Source of the DNA: Halomonas sp. PR-M31
Lineage (GTDB): Bacteria > Pseudomonadota > Gammaproteobacteria > Pseudomonadales > Halomonadaceae
Direction: 5' to 3'
Length of the DNA stretch: 38,451 bases
Assembly: GCF_001039575.1 (NCBI RefSeq)
Contig: NZ_JIBT01000066.1
Location: 1 to 38,451, forward strand
Each line of letters begins with the position of its first letter. Positions within the stretch are counted from its first letter, which is position 1. Below the pieces are notes generated by a model. That model saw only the letters and a program-made list of their open reading frames with translations, ran no database searches and had not been told where the DNA came from. Position numbers and translations under genes: made by a program. Shown here piece by piece: positions 1 to 7,999 of this stretch.

Positions 1-180
1 CTGCTGCGTTAGTCGTCGTTCATTTGGAATAACCAAATTTCTCTCCTCCTGCCTTGCCCTGAATAAAAACTGGCGCCAGCGCGGCCGTGAATGAAACGTC
101 AACAGGCCCTAGGTAAAACAGGCCAGACAAACAGTTTAAACAAACGGTTCAGCAGTATCGTTCAGCCAACGTTATCGGCA

Positions 181-1842
181 TTAGGCGTCAATACGCTTGT
201 ACTTCATGCGCTTCGGCGTGTCGTTACCGACCCGCTTTCTATGATCCGCTTCGTAGTGGCTGTAGTTGCCCTCGAAGAATACCACCTGAGAATCCCCTTC
301 GTAGGCGAGAATGTGGGTAGCGATACGGTCCAGGAACCAGCGGTCGTGGGAAATCACCAAAGCGCAGCCGGGAAAGGCCAGTATGGCTTCTTCCAGGGCG
401 CGCAGAGTCTCGATGTCCAGATCGTTGGATGGCTCGTCAAGCAGCAGCACGTTGGCGCCTTGCTTCAGGGTCTGAGCCAGCTGCAGTCGGCCACGCTCGC
501 CGCCGGAAAGCTCCGACAGGCGTTTTTGCTGATCGTTGCCCTTGAAGTTGAAGCGCCCCACATAGGCCCGGGACGACACCTCGTAGCCATTGATGTTGAG
601 CATGTCCTGGCCTTCGGACACCGCTTCCCACACGGTCTGCTTGTTATCGAGGCCGTCGCGCAGCTGTTCGACATAGGCGATCTGCACGGTGTCGCCGATG
701 ACGATTTCGCCTTCATCGGGCTGTTCGGTGCCGTTGATCATGCGAAACAGAGACGACTTACCGGCGCCGTTGCCACCAATGATGCCGACGATGGCGCCTT
801 TTGGCACCTGGAACGATAGATGCTCGAACAGCAGTTTGTCATCGTAGCGTTTGCCCACGTCATGCAGTTCGATCACCTTGTCACCCAGACGTGGACCGGG
901 CGGAATGTAGATCTCGTTGGTCTCGTTGCGCTTCTGGAAGTCGCCGGACTGCATTTCCTCGAAGCGATTGAGGCGCGCCTTGCTCTTGGCCTGGCGGCCC
1001 TTGGCGTTGCTGCGCACCCACTCGAGCTCGTCCTTGATGGCCTTTTGCCGGGAGGCTTCCTGTTTGGCTTCCTGGGCCAGGCGCTTCTCTTTGGCTTCGA
1101 GCCAGTCGGAATAGTTGCCTTCGAAAGGAATGCCCTGGCCGCGATCGAGTTCGAGAATCCAGCCCGCCACGTTGTCGAGAAAATAACGATCGTGGGTAAT
1201 GGCCACCACGGTGCCCGGGTAGTCGTGCAAGAAGCGCTCGAGCCAAGCCACGGATTCTGCATCCAAATGGTTGGTAGGCTCGTCCAGCAACAGCATGTCC
1301 GGATTGGAAAGCAGCAGCCGGCATAGCGCCACCCGGCGACGCTCGCCCCCGGATAGCACGCCGACGTTGGCATCCCAAGGTGGAAGTCGCAGCGCTTCGG
1401 CGGCCACCTCGAGCTTGCGCTCCAGGTTGTGGGCATCAGAGGCTTCGATCAGGTTCTCCAGTCGAGCCTGTTCCGCAGCCAAGGCGTCAAAATCTGCATC
1501 CGGCTCTGCATAGGCGATATAGACGGCATCCAGCTGTTCCTGAGCCTTCTTGATTTCACCGACGGCTTCCTCGACGATGTCGCGCACGCTCTTGCTATCG
1601 TCAAGCTCTGGTTCCTGAGGCAGATAGCCGATGTTGAGGCCCGGCATTGGTCGAGCTTCGCCGTTATATTCGGTATCGACCCCTGCCATGATACGCAACA
1701 GCGTCGATTTGCCCGAGCCGTTGAGACCGAGAACGCCGATTTTGGCGCCGGGGAAAAAGGATAGCGAAATGTTCTTGAGAATCTCGCGCTTCGGGGGCAC
1801 GACCTTGCCCACCCGATTCATGGTGTAGACGTATTGCGCCAT
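181..1842 (-). CDS. ettA: Energy-dependent translational throttle protein EttA (ABC-F ATPase)
   Basis: A 553-residue ABC-F protein with two ATP-binding cassettes and no membrane segment, so it acts on the ribosome in the cytoplasm. Cassette 1 has Walker A GLNGSGKST (residues 39-47), signature LSGGE (about 162) and Walker B ending LLLDEPTNHLD (about 183-193). Cassette 2 has Walker A GGNGAGKSS (about 355-363), LSGGE (about 444) and LLLDEPSNDLD. A charged linker at about 240-320 fits the P-site tRNA interaction motif, and the insert at about 90-140 fits the arm. Known for the family: EttA binds the ribosomal E site and gates the first elongation step according to the ATP/ADP ratio. Length is that of E. 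coli EttA (about 555). The ATG at 1842 begins MAQYVYTMNRV, the usual family start. Transcribed leftward, away from the small gene that lies upstream of it. Confidence 0.95.
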   Translation of the reverse strand: MAQYVYTMNRVGKVVPPKREILKNISLSFFPGAKIGVLGLNGSGKSTLLRIMAGVDTEYNGEARPMPGLNIGYLPQEPELDDSKSVRDIVEEAVGEIKKAQEQLDAVYIAYAEPDADFDALAAEQARLENLIEASDAHNLERKLEVAAEALRLPPWDANVGVLSGGERRRVALCRLLLSNPDMLLLDEPTNHLDAESVAWLERFLHDYPGTVVAITHDRYFLDNVAGWILELDRGQGIPFEGNYSDWLEAKEKRLAQEAKQEASRQKAIKDELEWVRSNAKGRQAKSKARLNRFEEMQSGDFQKRNETNEIYIPPGPRLGDKVIELHDVGKRYDDKLLFEHLSFQVPKGAIVGIIGGNGAGKSSLFRMINGTEQPDEGEIVIGDTVQIAYVEQLRDGLDNKQTVWEAVSEGQDMLNINGYEVSSRAYVGRFNFKGNDQQKRLSELSGGERGRLQLAQTLKQGANVLLLDEPSNDLDIETLRALEEAILAFPGCALVISHDRWFLDRIATHILAYEGDSQVVFFEGNYSHYEADHRKRVGNDTPKRMKYKRIDA

Positions 1843-1950
1843 GGAAATCCATTGCCATCATGTTGGGATTTAGGTGGCCTTGATGATAGTGGTCGCACTG
1901 AGGAAAGGCCAGTCCAGGATATGCACCAGCCGAGATGATCGAGCTGGCGC

Positions 1951-1956
1951 ATTATA
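1951..1956 (-). promoter_or_regulatory. Candidate -10 element for ettA
   Basis: A perfect TATAAT on the minus strand lies about 110 bases upstream of the ettA start. The -35 region is poor (a TTTAC-like hexamer at short spacing), so this is only a candidate sigma70 promoter. The same bases lie just past the stop of the upstream minus-strand gene. Confidence 0.25.
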
Positions 1957-1979
1957 AAAATAGGGCGTGACGTAAAGCG

Positions 1980-2174
1980 TTATTCTTCTTCCAGGTCCCA
2001 GTCGTCTTCTATTGCCCGCTTCAATCGACGCTCTTCCAACAATGCTTCGACCTGGCGACGCAAACGCAGCGTGTCATTACGTGGACTCCGGGAGCGTTGA
2101 TATTGCGCATCATTATCGGCTTCGTAACTATCTTGATCGTCGAATTGTTCGTCACTAAGCGTATCGTGGCTCAT
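1980..2174 (-). CDS. Small acidic protein, PA3496-like
   Basis: A 64-residue hydrophilic protein. It has an acidic N-terminal half rich in D, E and Q, and a C-terminal helix with alternating Arg/Leu/Glu (LRRQVEALLEERRLKRAIED) ending in a DWDLEEE tail. The layout resembles the small PA3496-type family of gammaproteobacteria, described in annotations as a putative envelope-integrity or regulatory protein; that link is from memory and moderate. No signal peptide or membrane segment is visible, so a cytoplasmic helical protein is more likely than an envelope protein by sequence alone. It lies between ettA and the LOV gene, all on the minus strand, with gaps of more than 100 bases that suggest separate transcription. 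Confidence 0.65.
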   Translation of the reverse strand: MSHDTLSDEQFDDQDSYEADNDAQYQRSRSPRNDTLRLRRQVEALLEERRLKRAIEDDWDLEEE

Positions 2175-2262
2175 GTTCGACCCTCTGCCAGCGTTCTATA
2201 TTGGATCTAGACACCTTGTTGGCTATATAGCGCTGGTTGGAGGTGATAACAAGCATTTCAGG

Positions 2263-2290
2263 AAAAAAACCAAAGTTTCATGAGTTTTGG
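2263..2290 (-). terminator. Weak intrinsic terminator candidate after the LOV gene
   Basis: On the minus strand CCAAA pairs with TTTGG across the stop codon of the LOV gene and is followed directly by a run of seven T. The stem is only 5 bp and AT-rich, so termination would be weak. Confidence 0.3.
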
Positions 2291-2709
2291 CCGGCCTGCA
2301 GCGCAGCAAGTTTTTCCAGGGCTTCCATATGTCCGGTAACGTCCTTTTGCACTCCGACGAAATAGGTAAGCTGGTCTTGCTCATCGAACACCGGGGTAAT
2401 CGACAGTTCGTTCCAGAAAAAGCTGCCATCCTTACGGTAGTTGCGCAACACTTCGCGGCAAGGCCGCTGATCGGCGATGGCTTGGCGAATGTTATCCAGG
2501 CCAGGCTGATCGTGATCTTCTTTTTGTAGGAAACGACAGTCTTGATAGAGAATCTCATCAGCGCTATAGCCGGTGAGGCGCTCGAATCCCTGATTGACGT
2601 AGATGAGAATGGTGTCGTCGCCCTCCTGCTCGGCGACCACGATGCCATCCTCGGATGCATCGATGATACGCTCCAGCAGTGCCGCGTCGATCATTGCAGG
2701 TCTTTTCAT
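2278..2709 (-). CDS. Short LOV-domain blue-light photoreceptor (single PAS/LOV protein)
   Basis: A 143-residue protein made of one PAS fold of the LOV type with short N- and C-terminal caps and no effector domain. The photoactive-cysteine motif is QDCRFLQ (Cys58), where many LOV proteins have NCRFLQ. It is followed by the flavin-contacting NYRKDG and FWNELSITPV segments and by YFVGVQKDVT near the end; a C-terminal helix covers about 126-143. Known for the family: LOV domains bind FMN and form a cysteinyl-flavin adduct in blue light. Short LOV proteins of Pseudomonas putida have almost this motif set, and there the cysteine is, as I recall, residue 53. Starting at Met6 (2694) would give Cys53 here, but the ATG at 2709 has a better ribosome-binding sequence (AGGA ten bases upstream). 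Output is probably dimer rearrangement; no partner gene is obvious nearby. Confidence 0.85.
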   Translation of the reverse strand: MKRPAMIDAALLERIIDASEDGIVVAEQEGDDTILIYVNQGFERLTGYSADEILYQDCRFLQKEDHDQPGLDNIRQAIADQRPCREVLRNYRKDGSFFWNELSITPVFDEQDQLTYFVGVQKDVTGHMEALEKLAALQAGQNS

Positions 2710-2828
2710 GCGATGGCGGTCCTGTAACGGATCATGGGAGGCGTCTGGTGCGCTGGCCCAGGGGCGCGCAAAGCCCTTGTCCGTCTATCATGGCCAGCCT
2801 TAGTAATGTTTTCAACGCTTTGTCGATA

Positions 2829-4142
2829 CTATTCGACCTGTGGCAAGCGTTGCGCGGTGACAGAAGCGGCAAAAGCGCACAGGGAAAGTACCAACAACAA
2901 ACCGGTACTGCCAAGCCATTGAGCCAACACACCAATGATAGCACCCACGATCAACATCAAGAGTCCGGTCAGCGTATTCGATAAAGCGACATAGAGTGCG
3001 CGGTCATCGCGACCCGCCATGTCCACCACATAGGTCTTGCGGCCAAGCCGAATGCCTGCGTGAGCGATGACCAGCACTCCATAAACCAGGGCGAAGGGCC
3101 AGATCGTTCGGGTCCAATCTCCCGGCATCCAGGCGATTCCCGCTGCCGTTAGACAGCAGAGCCCGGCCATGGCGCCGGCATCGCGCATCACCTTGTGACT
3201 CGAGATATCAGCCCGCTTGCCCCAGAACGGGCTTGCCAGCATGCTGGCAAGCCCTGAGATGACGATGAGTACGCCGAGGCCGCCCAGATCCTCGCCGCTT
3301 TGGCGTTGGCCAAGCAGCGCAATATAGGGCAGGGCAAGCGCGCTCGAGAGCAGCAGCGCCCGGGCCAGATTGAAATGCAGGAAGGTGCGATCCTGACGCA
3401 GCAGCTCAAGGCCTTGGCGAATACTGTCCCAGGCGTTTTCACCGCCTTCCGTGGCGCCTCGATCTTCGCGAATGGCGGCGGCGCAGGCCGCATTGATCGC
3501 CCAGCCTAAGGCGGCAATGGCCAGCAATATCGCCAGCACTGTCTCGCCGTGACGATCGTCAAACAGCATCAGTACACCGCCGGCAAGCAGGGTCATGGCA
3601 CCGGCGACACTGCCGCTCCAACCCATCAGATTACCGCGGCGCTGTTTGGCAATGGTCTTGCCCAGTACATCCTTGGTGGCAATGGAAGAAAGCCCTCGCG
3701 CCAGCGAAAGCACGACCAGTACGATCAGCACCAGGGCACCCCCCAGGCCGCCACTGCCGGTCAGTGCCAGTAGCGCAAGCGCCCCTGCACAAAGCGCCTG
3801 AAGCACTCCGCCGATGACCCATACCCATTTGCGTTGGGGCATATGACGAATGAATCCGGCGATGAAGACCTGGGGCAGAAGAGAACCGGCTTCGCGAATG
3901 GGGACCAGCAGCCCCACCATCCACAGCGGGGCACCGATCACCCCGAGCAACCAGGGCAGTACCAACCGCGCGCTGGAGAACTCGTCCGCCAGCTTGTTGC
4001 CAAGGGATGCCGCGAGATGGCGAAAGAAATTGCCCGGCTGCTCGTTGCAGGCCTCGTCCGAAATGTCCTTGCACAGACGACTATCTTCATCGCCGGTCAG
4101 CCACTCGTAAAAACGGGACTGACTGATGGGGGTGCTGGCCAT
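2829..4142 (-). CDS. MFS transporter
   Basis: A 437-residue integral membrane protein with about twelve hydrophobic segments and a hydrophilic N-terminal extension of roughly 60 residues (FYEWLTGDEDSRLCKDIS...). It has the short basic loops expected of the major facilitator superfamily, such as AKQRRGN between early helices and RLGRKTYVVD late. The substrate cannot be read from the sequence. The ATG at 4142 was chosen over the longer frame open to 4181 because GGAGG sits six bases before it on the minus strand. It is divergent from the SelT/W/H-like gene, about 96 bases away, so the two may share a regulatory region. Confidence 0.8.
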   Translation of the reverse strand: MASTPISQSRFYEWLTGDEDSRLCKDISDEACNEQPGNFFRHLAASLGNKLADEFSSARLVLPWLLGVIGAPLWMVGLLVPIREAGSLLPQVFIAGFIRHMPQRKWVWVIGGVLQALCAGALALLALTGSGGLGGALVLIVLVVLSLARGLSSIATKDVLGKTIAKQRRGNLMGWSGSVAGAMTLLAGGVLMLFDDRHGETVLAILLAIAALGWAINAACAAAIREDRGATEGGENAWDSIRQGLELLRQDRTFLHFNLARALLLSSALALPYIALLGQRQSGEDLGGLGVLIVISGLASMLASPFWGKRADISSHKVMRDAGAMAGLCCLTAAGIAWMPGDWTRTIWPFALVYGVLVIAHAGIRLGRKTYVVDMAGRDDRALYVALSNTLTGLLMLIVGAIIGVLAQWLGSTGLLLVLSLCAFAASVTAQRLPQVE

Positions 4143-4238
4143 GCATGTCCTCCATGGAGCTGCCGACACGTATCGACACATTTGATCATCGACACATTGT
4201 TATGATGAGCCATTGTCACGTCATGAGAGGAGGTCAAA

Positions 4239-4508
4239 ATGGCTCGAGTACGTATTCATTATTGCACGCAATGTCACTGGCTTCTTAGGGCAGGGTGGTA
4301 TGCCCAGGAGCTTCTTTCCACCTTTGGTGAGGATCTTGCCGAAGTTGCCTTGGCCCCCAGTCATGGCGGCCATTTCGAAGTGCTGTTCGATGACCAGGTG
4401 ATCTGGGAGCGCAAACGCGACGGGGGCTTTCCGGATATAAAAGAGCTCAAGCGTCGGGTACGCGACCGGCTTGATCCTGAGCGAGACCTGGGTCATATCG
4501 ATCGCTAG
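4239..4508 (+). CDS. SelT/SelW/SelH family protein (Rdx-type, Cys form)
   Basis: An 89-residue protein that starts MARVRIHYCTQC, with the CxxC of the thioredoxin-like Rdx family at Cys9 and Cys12. In selenoprotein members the second cysteine is selenocysteine; here both codons are TGC or TGT, so this is the cysteine form. The later GGxFEV.FDDQVIWERKRDGGFP stretch (here interrupted by other residues) matches the family's beta-hairpin and the G-G-F-P turn. A redox role is assumed from the family; the partner is unknown. A strong GAGAGGAGG ribosome-binding site precedes the ATG. Its 3' end lies six bases from the convergent zntB gene. Confidence 0.85.
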   Translation: MARVRIHYCTQCHWLLRAGWYAQELLSTFGEDLAEVALAPSHGGHFEVLFDDQVIWERKRDGGFPDIKELKRRVRDRLDPERDLGHIDR

Positions 4509-4513
4509 GCTTC

Positions 4514-5536
4514 CTACCACCAGTGCTTGCGCTTGAGCAGCGCCATCACCGCGATGCCGATCGCCAGGGTGAGCGCAATGAATATCGTGAACGCGTAAGG
4601 ATTCTCGGCCCCCGGAATACCGCCGACGTTGATGCCCAGCAGGCCGGTGAGAAAGCTCAAGGGGAGAAACACCGTGGTGACGATGGCCAGCATGTACATG
4701 CGCTCGTTGAGCTGTTCGTTGTGTTCGCTCCAGTACTGCTCCTGAAGGATATGGGCGCGCTCCTGCATGGCATTGAAGTCTTCGGTATAGCGTGAAAGCT
4801 GGTTGGCGCTTTCTCGCAGCGATACCTTGGTTTCCTCGTCGAGCCATAACGGACCCTGGGCCAGCTGCGCCAGGCAGTCGCGCTGAGGGCCCATGAAGCG
4901 GCGCAGGTTGATCAAGGAGCGACGAATCCGCGTCAAGTCGTCGCTGTCCACGTCTTCAGGATCGTTGAGCTGGGCTTCTTCCAGTTCCGCCAGACGCCCA
5001 TCGAGCTGGTGAGTCACATCGCCCACTTGATCGACGAGTGTTTCCGTCAACCAGGCCGTCAGGTCTGGAATCGACTCGGCGCCGTCACCGCTGTCGATAC
5101 GTTCGCGCACCACGCTGACCGCATGCAGCGGGCGCCGGCGCAAGGTGATCAGGCGCTTGGGGGTCATCCACACCCGCAGGGAGATCAAATCGTCTCGCGC
5201 CGCGCCAGGGTTGAAGTTGATGCCGCGCAAGGTAGTCACGACACCGCGACCGAAGCGCGCCACCCGCGGGCGCGTGTCTTCCTCGAGCAGCGCCTCGATG
5301 ACCGCCTCGTCGAGTTCCGCAAGGGAGTGCAAATAGGTCATGACGTCGTCATGACGGAAATCCAGATGCAGCCAGAGTGCGGCTTCTTCACTGTGCCACA
5401 CGGCGTGCAGCTGCGTGTCGTCGAGTATGCGGCCGCCGCCGGTACCATTTAGTTGATAGGCAGTAACGAAGGCGCTGATCTTCTCGGGGGGCGCGTCGGG
5501 GGAGGACGGCGGCAGGCTATTGCGAGTTGCCTCCAT
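4514..5536 (-). CDS. zntB: Zinc transporter ZntB-like (CorA family)
   Basis: A 340-residue CorA-superfamily protein. The N-terminal cytoplasmic alpha/beta domain is followed by a long helix rich in charged residues, then two C-terminal membrane segments. The pore motif reads GINVGGIPG rather than the GMN of CorA magnesium channels; GxN followed by VGGIPG is typical of the ZntB branch, which moves Zn2+ (described in recent work as proton-coupled uptake, earlier as efflux). The protein ends in a basic KRKHWW tail. The ATG at 5536 was preferred to the TTG at 5554 because AAGGAA lies seven bases before it. Convergent with the SelT/W/H-like gene. Confidence 0.85.
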   Translation of the reverse strand: MEATRNSLPPSSPDAPPEKISAFVTAYQLNGTGGGRILDDTQLHAVWHSEEAALWLHLDFRHDDVMTYLHSLAELDEAVIEALLEEDTRPRVARFGRGVVTTLRGINFNPGAARDDLISLRVWMTPKRLITLRRRPLHAVSVVRERIDSGDGAESIPDLTAWLTETLVDQVGDVTHQLDGRLAELEEAQLNDPEDVDSDDLTRIRRSLINLRRFMGPQRDCLAQLAQGPLWLDEETKVSLRESANQLSRYTEDFNAMQERAHILQEQYWSEHNEQLNERMYMLAIVTTVFLPLSFLTGLLGINVGGIPGAENPYAFTIFIALTLAIGIAVMALLKRKHWW

Positions 5537-5649
5537 GCCAGAGTTCCTTAACAAAATTCAGTTGTTCGATGATCGCCATGCTCGTCTAAGCGACGCAGGG
5601 CGGTTAGGGTGGTTACCTTAGCGTAAACGCACATGGGATAGGAGTAGGC

Positions 5650-6537
5650 ATGACTCAGGATCGGCAAGCGATGCTCTACGGCGTGGCCGCGGTGGCGTTA
5701 TGGTCCACGGTGGCGACCGCCTTCAAGCTGGCCTTGGCGAGCATGACGCCGGTGGAGCTGATCTGGATCGCGGCGCTGGTCTCCTGGTTGCTGATCGGTG
5801 CGTTGGTGGTCAAGCGAGGACAGCTTGGCCTGGCCTTGCGCAAAGGCTGGCGTACCGCGCTGTGGGCCGGGCTGATGAATCCGGTGGCCTACTATCTGGT
5901 GCTGTTCGCTGCCTACGACCGATTGCCGGGTCAGGAGGCCATGGCACTGAACTATACCTGGGCGCTGGCCATGGGCTTTCTCGCCGTGCCGATTCTCGGT
6001 CAGCGTCTGACCCGCATGGATATTCTTGCCGGATTGATCGCCTACGCCGGCGTCTGGGTCATTGCCACTCGTGGCGCGGTATTCGAGGTGGCCTTCGCCG
6101 ATCCGCTGGGGGTCGGGTTCGCCCTGGCCTCGACGCTGCTCTGGGCGCTGTATTGGTTGTTCAACGCCAAGGATCATCGAGAGCCCTTGGTGGCCCAGTG
6201 GCAGAACTTCAGCGTGGGCCTGCCGATTCTGACGCTGCTCGTGCTCATCGGGCCGGGGTTTACCTGGCACGGCTGGAGTAGTCTGGGGGCGGGCATCTAT
6301 GTCGGGCTATTCGAGATGGGCATCGCCTTCGTGCTGTGGCAGATGGCGGTCCAGCAGATATCGCGCACCGCCAAGGTCTCCAACCTAATTTTTCTGTCGC
6401 CGCCGGTATCGCTATTGCTTCTGCACTTCATCGTAGGTGAGCCCATCCTCGCCTCGACTCTGATCGGGCTTGTGCTGATTCTCGGTGGGCTGGGGTTGCA
6501 GCAGTTGCAGAAGGCGCCCGCGCCGGCTTCGGCGTGA
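5650..6537 (+). CDS. EamA/DMT-family transporter
   Basis: A 295-residue protein with ten predicted hydrophobic helices arranged as two EamA repeats (about 8-140 and 152-290), the drug/metabolite transporter layout of amino-acid and metabolite exporters. It begins with the typical YGVAAVALWSTVATAFKLAL first helix and has the conserved P-V-Y/W turn regions. The substrate is not deducible. A GGATAGGAG ribosome-binding site precedes the ATG. It is monocistronic: followed at once by a REP cluster, and the next genes are convergent. Confidence 0.85.
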   Translation: MTQDRQAMLYGVAAVALWSTVATAFKLALASMTPVELIWIAALVSWLLIGALVVKRGQLGLALRKGWRTALWAGLMNPVAYYLVLFAAYDRLPGQEAMALNYTWALAMGFLAVPILGQRLTRMDILAGLIAYAGVWVIATRGAVFEVAFADPLGVGFALASTLLWALYWLFNAKDHREPLVAQWQNFSVGLPILTLLVLIGPGFTWHGWSSLGAGIYVGLFEMGIAFVLWQMAVQQISRTAKVSNLIFLSPPVSLLLLHFIVGEPILASTLIGLVLILGGLGLQQLQKAPAPASA

Positions 6538-6542
6538 TTTTT

Positions 6543-6653
6543 GTAGGAGATCACTTTAGTGAGCGATGGTGGTCTGGCTATCGCCCGATAAATCAGGCTC
6601 CTACTAAACCCGGTGCGGCTGCTTACGTGTAGAAGCTCGCTTCAGCGAGCGAG
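6543..6653. repeat. REP-like palindrome cluster (3 units)
   Basis: Three units of the window-wide repeat family lie at about 6543-6566, 6579-6604 and 6628-6653. Each has a TAGGAG-type head next to a short palindrome of the GCTCGCTTCAGCGAGCG or CCCGATAAATCGGG kind. Units alternate in orientation. The cluster sits between the convergent EamA gene and the toxin gene and could act as a bidirectional 3' hairpin. Confidence 0.85.
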
Positions 6654-6657
6654 GGTG

Positions 6658-7005
6658 TCATTTGAGTATCTGATACTGAAACAATAGCTGCTTGAGATCC
6701 TGGCGCTGATGGACGAACAGATAAATGGAGACGGCATGGGTCTCCGGCCAGATGCGGTAAACGACACGGTAATTGTCGATCGGCAGCTCGCGGTAGTCAT
6801 TGGTACCAAGCTCCGCTGCCTGTCGGCAGATCGCATAGGTATCGGCGCGCTGTGCCAATGGTGAAACGGCTGTATCAGCTAAACTCAGGGTATAGGTGTG
6901 GGCCTTGTCTAGCGGCATTTCGAGATGATCGATAAGAAAATAGCGGCAATTACGTAGGGATTGTAGAGCCGTATTCTCGAAGGTGACCGCACTTGTTCGA
7001 GTCAA
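6658..7005 (-). CDS. RelE/ParE-family toxin
   Basis: A 115-residue RelE/ParE-superfamily protein. The C-terminal half carries the usual beta-strand pattern: YRELPIDNYRVVYRIW, then HAVSIYLFVHQRQDL. Known for the family: ribosome-dependent mRNA cleavage (RelE) or gyrase poisoning (ParE); sequence alone does not decide. The start appears to be a TTG at 7005 that overlaps the TGA of the antitoxin gene (TTGA), giving translational coupling; no ATG lies near the family's normal N-terminus. The stop is only about five bases from the neighbouring REP unit. Confidence 0.8.
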   Translation of the reverse strand: MTRTSAVTFENTALQSLRNCRYFLIDHLEMPLDKAHTYTLSLADTAVSPLAQRADTYAICRQAAELGTNDYRELPIDNYRVVYRIWPETHAVSIYLFVHQRQDLKQLLFQYQILK

Positions 7006-7274
7006 ATGGGTTCGCCTCGTTCGGCTGCATGATCTTCTTTGAGCTTGGCCTTGAACTCCTCGGCGCTCATGGTCATGCCGGCTTCGCGGCTGCGTTCACC
7101 CAGGCTCAGGAGCTTGAGCAGAGCGAGGCCCTGTTCGCGACGTTCATGAGCGGCATAGGATTCCACCACATAGGTCGGCTTGCCATTCTGGGTGATGATC
7201 AGCGGCTCCCGAACATCCAGGGTGGCAGCATTCTGTTTCAGGTAACTGATGGTTTCGATACGCATAGGATTCAT
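7002..7274 (-). CDS. Phd/YefM-family antitoxin
   Basis: A 90-residue (87 if started at Met4, base 7265) Phd/YefM antitoxin. The N-terminal DNA-binding fold is recognisable in MRIETISYLKQNAATLD, then PLIITQNGKPTYVVESYAAHE. The C-terminal part is charged and probably wraps the toxin. It is first in the operon and overlaps the toxin start by 4 nt. The family represses its own operon, and palindromic half-sites lie directly upstream. Confidence 0.85.
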   Translation of the reverse strand: MNPMRIETISYLKQNAATLDVREPLIITQNGKPTYVVESYAAHERREQGLALLKLLSLGERSREAGMTMSAEEFKAKLKEDHAAERGEPI

Positions 7275-7282
7275 CTCATCAA

Positions 7283-7318
7283 GTGGTGGACCAAGTTTAG
7301 TCCATCAATGGACCACTG
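7283..7318. promoter_or_regulatory. Probable operator of the RelE/Phd-type operon
   Basis: A perfect inverted repeat GTCCAT-CA-ATGGAC at 7300-7313, with a further TGGAC half-site at 7287-7291 in matching phase, lies immediately upstream of the antitoxin start. Several half-sites in a row are typical of cooperative autorepression by Phd-type antitoxins. No experimental link; position and symmetry are the evidence. Confidence 0.5.
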
Positions 7319-7327
7319 GCGAGCCGG

Positions 7328-7999
7328 TCAATGGCTTGCAACCCGTTCCTGTGCCTTTTCTGGCAACAGCGCTTCCAGCTTGGGCCAGACGTTCTCGAGC
7401 ATACGGGGCTGAGCCTCGGCGGTAGGATGAATGCCGTCGTCCTGCATGAGGTCATCCTCTAGCGCAATACCCTCGAGAAGAAAGGGCACCAGAGGTACGT
7501 CGTACTGTTCGGCCAGATCATGGTAGACCGTCTTGAAGGCCTGGGTGTAAGCCTGGCCATAATTGGGCGGTATCTCGATGCCCACCAGCAGCACCTTGGC
7601 ATCGATCTTTTTACTGGCTTCGATCATGGTGGAAAGATTATGGCGCATCTGCTTGGGGGGCAGACCGCGCAGGCCATCGTTTCCCCCCAGCTCGATCAGA
7701 ACGATGTCCGGGCCATGTTGTCTGAGTAGCTCATGCAGACGGGACACGCCGCCAGACGTGGTCTCGCCGCTGATGCTGGCATTGACGACCTTGACTTCAT
7801 CACCCAGGCGCTGGCTCAGTAGACTGACCCAGCCGGCCTGACGCTCGATACCATAGGCAGCGCTAAGGCTATCCCCCATGACCAGCAGGGTCGTGTTGGC
7901 AGCATTTGCCAGGCCCGCCCATAGCGGTAGTAATAACAGCAGCGCCACCATCAGGCTTTTGTTCAGGAACCGTTTAACCACAGGGAAAGCGTGCATCAT
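7328..7999 (-). CDS. tesA: Arylesterase / acyl-CoA thioesterase I (SGNH hydrolase)
   Basis: A 223-residue periplasmic SGNH hydrolase. An N-terminal signal peptide (basic VVKRFLNK, then a Leu-rich core ending GLANA) should be cleaved at about residue 33. Block I is MGDSLSAAYG with the nucleophilic serine at about 44, block III is GGNDGLRG, and block V is DGIHPTAEAQ with the catalytic Asp and His. E. coli TesA hydrolyses acyl-CoA, aryl esters and lysophospholipids. The frame is open to 8203, but the signal peptide begins at the ATG-ATG pair at 7999/7996, preceded by GGGAG. It is divergent from ybbA exactly as in E. coli, and the two start codons overlap. Confidence 0.9.
   Translation of the reverse strand: MMHAFPVVKRFLNKSLMVALLLLLPLWAGLANAANTTLLVMGDSLSAAYGIERQAGWVSLLSQRLGDEVKVVNASISGETTSGGVSRLHELLRQHGPDIVLIELGGNDGLRGLPPKQMRHNLSTMIEASKKIDAKVLLVGIEIPPNYGQAYTQAFKTVYHDLAEQYDVPLVPFLLEGIALEDDLMQDDGIHPTAEAQPRMLENVWPKLEALLPEKAQERVASH

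Noticed and set aside
22-38. Hairpin ATTTGG-AATAA-CCAAAT at the window edge, with a tiny frame behind AGGAGG on the minus strand
   Set aside because: Too short and AT-rich to call a terminator, and the frame (MNDD) is only four codons; the context is cut off by the window edge.
91-1326. Plus-strand open frames opposite ettA
   Set aside because: They are antisense shadows of a clearly conserved gene with two full ABC cassettes.
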